Positions 60,121-64,000 of a stretch of 64,000 nucleotides of DNA are shown here, in pieces (the stretch's first letter is position 1; the number at the start of each line of letters is the position of its first letter). The position numbers were made by a program, and so were the translations under genes. Origin of the DNA: Mesorhizobium temperatum. GTDB lineage: Bacteria; Pseudomonadota; Alphaproteobacteria; Rhizobiales; Rhizobiaceae. The notes beneath the pieces were generated by a model that did not search any database, was not told the DNA's origin, and saw only the letters and a list, made by a program, of their open reading frames with translations. The stretch lies in the NCBI RefSeq assembly GCF_002284575.1, contig NZ_NPKJ01000075.1:1-64000 (forward strand). Direction: 5' to 3'.

Positions 60121-60840
60121 ATGACGAAACACAAGACCGGAACACGCGAGGAATGGCTCGGAGCGCGGCTCGCACTGCTCGAGGCGGAGAAACGGCTCAT
60201 GCGGCAGAGCGACGAGCTGGCGCGACAGCGACAGGAGCTGCCGTGGGTTCGGATCGATAAGGAGTATCTATTGGAGACCGAGGAGGGCAGCGCCTCGCTC
60301 GCCGACCTCTTCCAGGGGCGCTCGCAACTCTTCGTCTATCATTTCATGTTCGGCTACGGATACCGGCTCACCGATGAGCGCCAAGGATGCACCGGATGCT
60401 CGTTGATCGCCGATCACTTCGACTGCGTCATCCCCCACTTGAACGGCCGCGACATTACCCTCGTTTGCGAATCGATCGCCCCGTTGCAGGAGCTCCAGGA
60501 TTACAAGCAGCAAATGGGCTGGCGTTTCCCGTGGGTTTCGTCGCTCGGGAGCGATTTCAAATACGACTTCGGCGCCGCCTTCACCGAAGAGCAGCAGAGA
60601 GACGGCGCCGACTACAACTATCAGCATGTCGACAGGGCCGAGCCGCAGAAGGAGGGAATGAGCGTCTTCGCGCTCCAGGACGGTGCCGTCTACCACACCT
60701 ACTCGACCTATGCCCGTGGCACCGAGGTGTTTATGGGGGTCTACCGTTTCCTCGACCTGGCTCCGCGGGGAAGGAACGAGAACGGGCTCGAGTTCCCCCA
60801 GGCGTGGTGGCGCCGCCATGACGAGTACGGCAATCGCTGA
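60121..60840 (+). CDS. DUF899 family protein (thioredoxin-like fold)
   Basis: The 239-residue protein has the DUF899 pattern REEWLGARLALLEAEKRLMR, ELPWVRIDKEYLLETEEG, the cysteine pair GCTGCSLIADHFDC, MGWRFPWVSSLGSDF and VFALQDGAVYHTYSTYARGT. The predicted fold is thioredoxin-like, with the CxxC located where peroxiredoxin-like relatives have a redox site. Function is unknown. AAGGAGACAGGAGCG precedes the ATG at 60121. It sits 214 bp from the divergent GNAT start. Confidence 0.88.
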   Translation: MTKHKTGTREEWLGARLALLEAEKRLMRQSDELARQRQELPWVRIDKEYLLETEEGSASLADLFQGRSQLFVYHFMFGYGYRLTDERQGCTGCSLIADHFDCVIPHLNGRDITLVCESIAPLQELQDYKQQMGWRFPWVSSLGSDFKYDFGAAFTEEQQRDGADYNYQHVDRAEPQKEGMSVFALQDGAVYHTYSTYARGTEVFMGVYRFLDLAPRGRNENGLEFPQAWWRRHDEYGNR

Positions 60841-60861
60841 GTGTCATGGGCACAACCGCGA

Positions 60862-60955
60862 ATTACGGTGACAGTGCACTATTTTCCTTTCTGCCTGCCG
60901 TGCCTTCCCGATTCCCACATAGCGACAGCCAAGCACGGCAAAAAGTGCACTGTCA
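60862..60955. repeat. Inverted-repeat element, short and truncated copy (94 bp)
   Basis: The left end ATTACGGTGACAGTGCAC (60862-60879) is identical to that at 59097. The right end GTGCACTGTCA (60945-60955) stops after 11 of 18 bases, exactly where the group II intron-like sequence begins. The internal CAGCGACAGCC-like block is retained. It begins 22 bp after the DUF899 stop. Confidence 0.75.
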
Positions 60956-60957
60956 GA

Positions 60958-61180
60958 GCGCCGGGAGACCGGCAAGGAGTATGTGGTGAAAGTCCACTGC
61001 GGTGAAGGAGTAGCGCCCCACATCGGCCCCGAGCCGTGCGTCGCTGTCCGTGAGGGCAGGGGCGAAGCGTCGGCAGGGGAGAGCATAGGCCAGCCATCGA
61101 GGCCGATCCTCGCCTAGCGCGTGATGAAAGCAGAAGGAAGAGAGGCAATCGCGCAGTGCGGTTATGTGCGGTCACGGCCT
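60958..61180 (+). ncRNA. Group II intron remnant (5' RNA part, no RT)
   Basis: The stretch contains GTGGTGAAAGTCCAC (hairpin), GGTGAAGGAGTAGCG, CCCGAGCCGTGCG, a CCGTGAGGGC...GGCGAAGCGT segment and GGCAGGGGAG. From memory this order occurs in the RNA preceding reverse-transcriptase ORFs of bacterial group II introns. The similarity fades after about 61160, and no reverse transcriptase, domain V or 3' end follows. It would be a 5' fragment left by deletion. Class and exact ends are not determinable here. Confidence 0.5.
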
Positions 61181-61629
61181 ATTAAACGGACGGTGGCACT
61201 GTATGGCGCCACCAATCGGAGCAGAGATTTTCGCTGCGATCCCGGAATTGCCTGATGCGCTATCGCATTGTCGGGGATTCGAATCGCTGGGGCGTTTTGG
61301 TCCGTACCCCCGAAATATCCTAGCTTTTCCTACGAAGCGACAGCGGAATGATTTCAATACATGCCGGGACTAGGCACCACTTGCGGGGCTTCCGATTTCA
61401 GGTTCCATCGCTATCCGTCGTCGCGCGCTCTATCGACGGCGGGTGAAACCTAATATACATTAAGATCATCTTGAGAGAACCTTGATCCGCCTTCGAGGGC
61501 GCTTGGGCGAATGTTGCTGTCGCGCCCCAAGACGTATGCTTACGAACTGTTTAACGAGCCGCTCACGAACTCGTTCGCGGGCGCTCGCATTGGGAACTGA
61601 TCGTATCCTAACTAAGCGGAGTAAACACA
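61181..61629. other. Intergenic stretch, promoter side of the AT-richer island
   Basis: A 69-codon frame (61164-61373) has no recognisable motif. The region marks the transition to lower-GC sequence and must contain the promoter for the gene at 61630, for example TTAAGATCATCTTGAGAG near 61460. No tRNA or att site was recognised. Confidence 0.4.
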
Positions 61630-61920
61630 ATGATGATTAAAGGTCTCGCCGGGGCAATTCTGGTACTCTCCGTGCTTGGAACAACTGAATTGGCAGCACA
61701 GACATTCACAATTTGCGAAGGGGAGTATGAAGTACCGCGCGGCAAGCGGGTGGGCTGTCGCGGTGCATACGATTCCTATGTCTACTGCGGAGAGACGAAA
61801 AAAAGGGCGAAGAAACTGTGTGAGGAGGCTGGCGCGTCGGGAAGCTTCACCGCTGTACGATTGAATACCTATGGTGGCAACAAATGCGGGTATGGCTTCA
61901 CGAGAATTACGTGCAATTGA
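61630..61920 (+). CDS. Small secreted six-cysteine protein, unknown family
   Basis: The 96-residue protein starts with a clear Sec signal (MMIKGLAGAILVLSVLGTTE, cleaved near LAAQ). The mature ~73 residues contain six cysteines (ICEG, GCRG, YCGE, LCEE, KCGY, TCN), enough for three disulfides, and a basic centre (KKRAKKLCEE). This architecture is typical of small periplasmic inhibitors, toxins or host-interaction proteins; I cannot assign one. The codon use is AT-richer than the preceding 60 kb, suggesting transfer. It precedes the two unknown genes that close the window. Confidence 0.65.
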   Translation: MMIKGLAGAILVLSVLGTTELAAQTFTICEGEYEVPRGKRVGCRGAYDSYVYCGETKKRAKKLCEEAGASGSFTAVRLNTYGGNKCGYGFTRITCN

Positions 61921-62061
61921 CACCAGCTTGATTGCCTTGTGGCTCCAGAAAAGTGTAGCGACTTTGTGCCCTGTCTGATGAAAAAGATCGCCTTCATGTG
62001 TCAAACACCTAAGAGTCACCGAAAGTTGCTAAGGCTGGTTGTTAGTCCTAGGAGGTAACTG

Positions 62062-63519
62062 ATGCCCACAAGCAAAGACATAGAAAAAATCGCCACGCGA
62101 TTCGCAAATCAATACAATATAGATCTGCAGGCCATCCGGAAAGATACGTCGACGCTTCAAGCTCTCGTAGCTGCGCCGTCAATTGACTCAAAGGCAATAA
62201 CAGAATCTTGCTACACGTATACCGGGTCCGGCGCGGATGTGCCTAACCTGGAAGGTCCAAACTCGACGCAAGTGTCTATAGATAGCAGATTATCATCCCG
62301 CCTAGTAGAAGTGAACTTAGACGAGGCAAGCAAATACGCCCAGACGTGTGGTCAGTTGCGGGATCAGTACGGCGCACTTGCGAAACAAAGGAATGATACG
62401 AGATATAAAGGAGAGGAGTTCGTTCGACTTGACGAGGTGCATTCCCTGGAAATCGACGCGGGATTGTATAAGTTGCCCTGGCAAGAGGCTGCGGACGAGG
62501 GCGCTGGCCTTGACGCAGCAATTCAGCAAACAGAAATACAAACAAGTATCCCCGGAGATATGTTATCTGCGCCTAAGGGAGCAAAAAAATACGGAGGGAT
62601 ACTTACAGATCCGATAGTTAACCAAAACGTCGAGGCGAATACATTTATAACCAAGAATACTGCAAATTCAAGTAAAGAGCAAGTCGGAACGTCCGCGCTA
62701 TTTTCATGGAATTACCGCAGCAGTATTGAATTGGCTACTTGGCTTCAGGCGCAGGCTCTTGCGCACTCAACGTTGTCTCAACTGACAGCCAAGTCAACGA
62801 CCGTGCGAAGAAGGGAGGAGTTTCTAAGGAAGGATGAGGGCTTCAAGCTTCAGCGCGCCTCGATAAGTAGAAATCTTGCTTGGCGGCAGATTGCCGAGCA
62901 TTGTCGCCCCGGATCGCCGTTGAACTACGATGAACGTCTCAGGGCAATCAAGGCCCAGTATGAGGTCGTTCTTGATCTTCTGGTTGAGAGGGCGCGAGTT
63001 CTCTCAACCGGCGCGAAGGAAAGTTATGGTATCGACCTGCCGTTGCCGGACCTTCCGGCTGGCTCGGTTCTGGACAATTTATCAGTTTGGCTTGTTAAGT
63101 TGGGAGATGCCCTAGCAAAAGTAAAACGCACCCAGAGTCTTGCTGTGCTCCAGGTGCTGGTGGAAGTGCCCAAACCTCCGGGACCAGCGGGCGGGTCGTT
63201 GGATGTAGCGGTTACTGTTGACGCTTCGACACTTCACGGCCAAGGGCTCTTACTGCGAGGCATAAATTTTGAATATCAGGGAAGCAGCGGTACGCCGCTG
63301 TCTTTAGCCGTCATCCCACCGGCGGCGGCTAGGGTGCTGGGAGGAAGCGATCCGCTGAGATTTGGGCGCGTCTGCTTGGTCGCCCCGGGTCTAGACATTC
63401 GGCCACAATTCTCTGATCAGCTTTGGAACGGAACGCCGTTCGGAGAATGGAAGATAAATGGTAAGGTGCCGAGCGTCGGGATCGATAGCTTGATAATGTA
63501 CTTGTGGGCAATCACATGA
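62062..63519 (+). CDS. 485-residue protein of unknown family
   Basis: A near-consensus ribosome-binding site (TAGGAGGTAACTG) makes this a well-supported gene. No signal peptide or long membrane span is visible. The N-terminal ~150 residues and the segment about 220-350 are charged and helix-prone (LDEASKYAQTCGQLRDQYGA, RAIKAQYEVVLDLLVERARV). Residues about 370-485 look beta-rich (LDVAVTVDASTLHGQGLLLR, GEWKINGKVPSVGIDSL). The layout, helical bundle followed by a beta domain, recalls secreted toxin or coat-like proteins but no motif supports a name. GC is clearly lower than upstream. It is followed 52 bp later by a Tat-exported protein, probably in one operon. Confidence 0.75.
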   Translation: MPTSKDIEKIATRFANQYNIDLQAIRKDTSTLQALVAAPSIDSKAITESCYTYTGSGADVPNLEGPNSTQVSIDSRLSSRLVEVNLDEASKYAQTCGQLRDQYGALAKQRNDTRYKGEEFVRLDEVHSLEIDAGLYKLPWQEAADEGAGLDAAIQQTEIQTSIPGDMLSAPKGAKKYGGILTDPIVNQNVEANTFITKNTANSSKEQVGTSALFSWNYRSSIELATWLQAQALAHSTLSQLTAKSTTVRRREEFLRKDEGFKLQRASISRNLAWRQIAEHCRPGSPLNYDERLRAIKAQYEVVLDLLVERARVLSTGAKESYGIDLPLPDLPAGSVLDNLSVWLVKLGDALAKVKRTQSLAVLQVLVEVPKPPGPAGGSLDVAVTVDASTLHGQGLLLRGINFEYQGSSGTPLSLAVIPPAAARVLGGSDPLRFGRVCLVAPGLDIRPQFSDQLWNGTPFGEWKINGKVPSVGIDSLIMYLWAIT

Positions 63520-63571
63520 CAAGTCGAAGGTAACCGTTTTTTCTAACTAGGCAAACCTGGGAATAAACAAG

Positions 63572-64000
63572 ATGGCGGGATTCAGTCGCCGGCAGGTGCT
63601 TGTAGGGATCTCCACGACGGCGTCTCTTGGCGCTGTTGGGGTGGCGCACGCGTCTGTATCAGAGACTGGGGCAAGCGGCGGGTCGTCAGGATCATCATTA
63701 AGGGAAGAAGAATATTCCGCACAGCAACGCGATCGTAGTATGGACAATAGTAGTTCGTATCGATCTGAAGGCATAGACAATCCTTATAGACCGAGCGCTG
63801 CACTGCTATCTTTGCTGGGAACAGAGTTTCGCGCGCCGCGATGTGACTTTCAGCAATTAGACAGTGATCAGCGTGTCGCTACCGGCAGTTATGCAAAAGC
63901 GCCAGATAAACGTAGTGTGGCTGCAGGCGACTTCTTCGCGGATAACCCCAATCGGAACTTGGGGTTGGACGGGAAAGCTCCTCTAGAGAAACAGGTCCTG
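63572..64000 (+). CDS. Tat-exported protein, unknown, truncated by window end
   Basis: The frame from ATG at 63572 stays open for 143 codons to the window edge. It begins MAGFSRRQVLVGISTTASLG, a twin-arginine motif, hydrophobic core and AHASVS cleavage region. A low-complexity Ser/Gly/Glu/Gln linker (SGGSSGSSLREEEYSAQQRD) and then IDNPYRPSAALLSLLGTEFR and KRSVAAGDFFADNP follow. The start has only a weak ribosome-binding site (GGGAATAAACAAG). Export of a folded protein next to an unknown cytosolic-looking protein is notable. The family was not recognised. Confidence 0.65.
   Translation, partial: MAGFSRRQVLVGISTTASLGAVGVAHASVSETGASGGSSGSSLREEEYSAQQRDRSMDNSSSYRSEGIDNPYRPSAALLSLLGTEFRAPRCDFQQLDSDQRVATGSYAKAPDKRSVAAGDFFADNPNRNLGLDGKAPLEKQVL

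Noticed and set aside
61255..61295. GGATTCGAATC resembling a tRNA T-arm
   Set aside because: Flanking bases do not form a five-bp T stem, and no acceptor, anticodon or D arm can be drawn on either strand.

Overview
The window looks like an accessory, catabolism-rich replicon segment (megaplasmid, chromid or genomic island) of a rhizobial alphaproteobacterium, in the Mesorhizobium/Sinorhizobium/Shinella range. The reasons are high GC, many ABC and TRAP importers each paired with a GntR or LacI regulator, a DUF1127 protein, and a Rhizobiales-type palindromic intergenic repeat near 44.4 kb. No rRNA, tRNA or CRISPR array was seen. Assignments rest on motifs and remembered family features; no database search was possible.

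Layout. 0-2.5 kb: an NDUFA9-like oxidoreductase and a CBS-domain protein, separated by a graveyard of mobile-element and nuoD fragments. 2.5-13.7 kb: two complete ribose-type ABC importers on opposite strands, fanning out from one GntR/SMP-30 promoter region, with a lactonase, 2-hydroxyacid dehydrogenase, VOC protein and RraA-type aldolase. 13.9-20.5 kb: a MalK/UgpC-type importer with an embedded RidA protein, a divergent creatininase-family amidohydrolase and a FadR-type regulator. 20.5-30.3 kb: an RND efflux pair, a ScpB relic, an RTX protein, a LysR regulator, a DUF1127 protein and a broken aldo/keto reductase. This stretch is bracketed by two copies of a ~107-bp repeat. 30.4-40.5 kb: a LacI-controlled uronate-oligosaccharide operon (GH88/105 hydrolase, KduI, a large unassigned protein, MalFGK-type importer). 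40.5-44.3 kb: a two-component flavin monooxygenase with flavin reductase, a HutC-type GntR and a Gfo/Idh/MocA dehydrogenase.

44.4-56.0 kb holds the most coherent pathway. A TetR gene sits between two divergent operons and is flanked by two copies of one palindrome. One operon is quiC-pcaD-pcaC-pcaH-pcaG-pcaB. The other is aroE-like, TRAP dctPQM, aroQ and a BKACE enzyme. Together they would import a hydroaromatic acid (shikimate or quinate type) and convert it through dehydroshikimate and protocatechuate to beta-ketoadipate. No pcaIJ or pcaF is present in the window; the BKACE enzyme could do the terminal step by an acetyl-CoA-dependent cleavage.

56.4-58.7 kb is a SoxR module: soxR, a near-perfect SoxR box, an SDR and a divergent QueA paralogue. 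56-61 kb also contains three copies of a short inverted-repeat element and a probable group II intron remnant. The last 2.4 kb (61.6-64.0 kb) changes character, with lower GC and different codon use. It carries a small six-cysteine secreted protein, a 485-residue protein of unknown family and a Tat-exported protein that runs off the window. This tail is the best candidate for an undescribed system.
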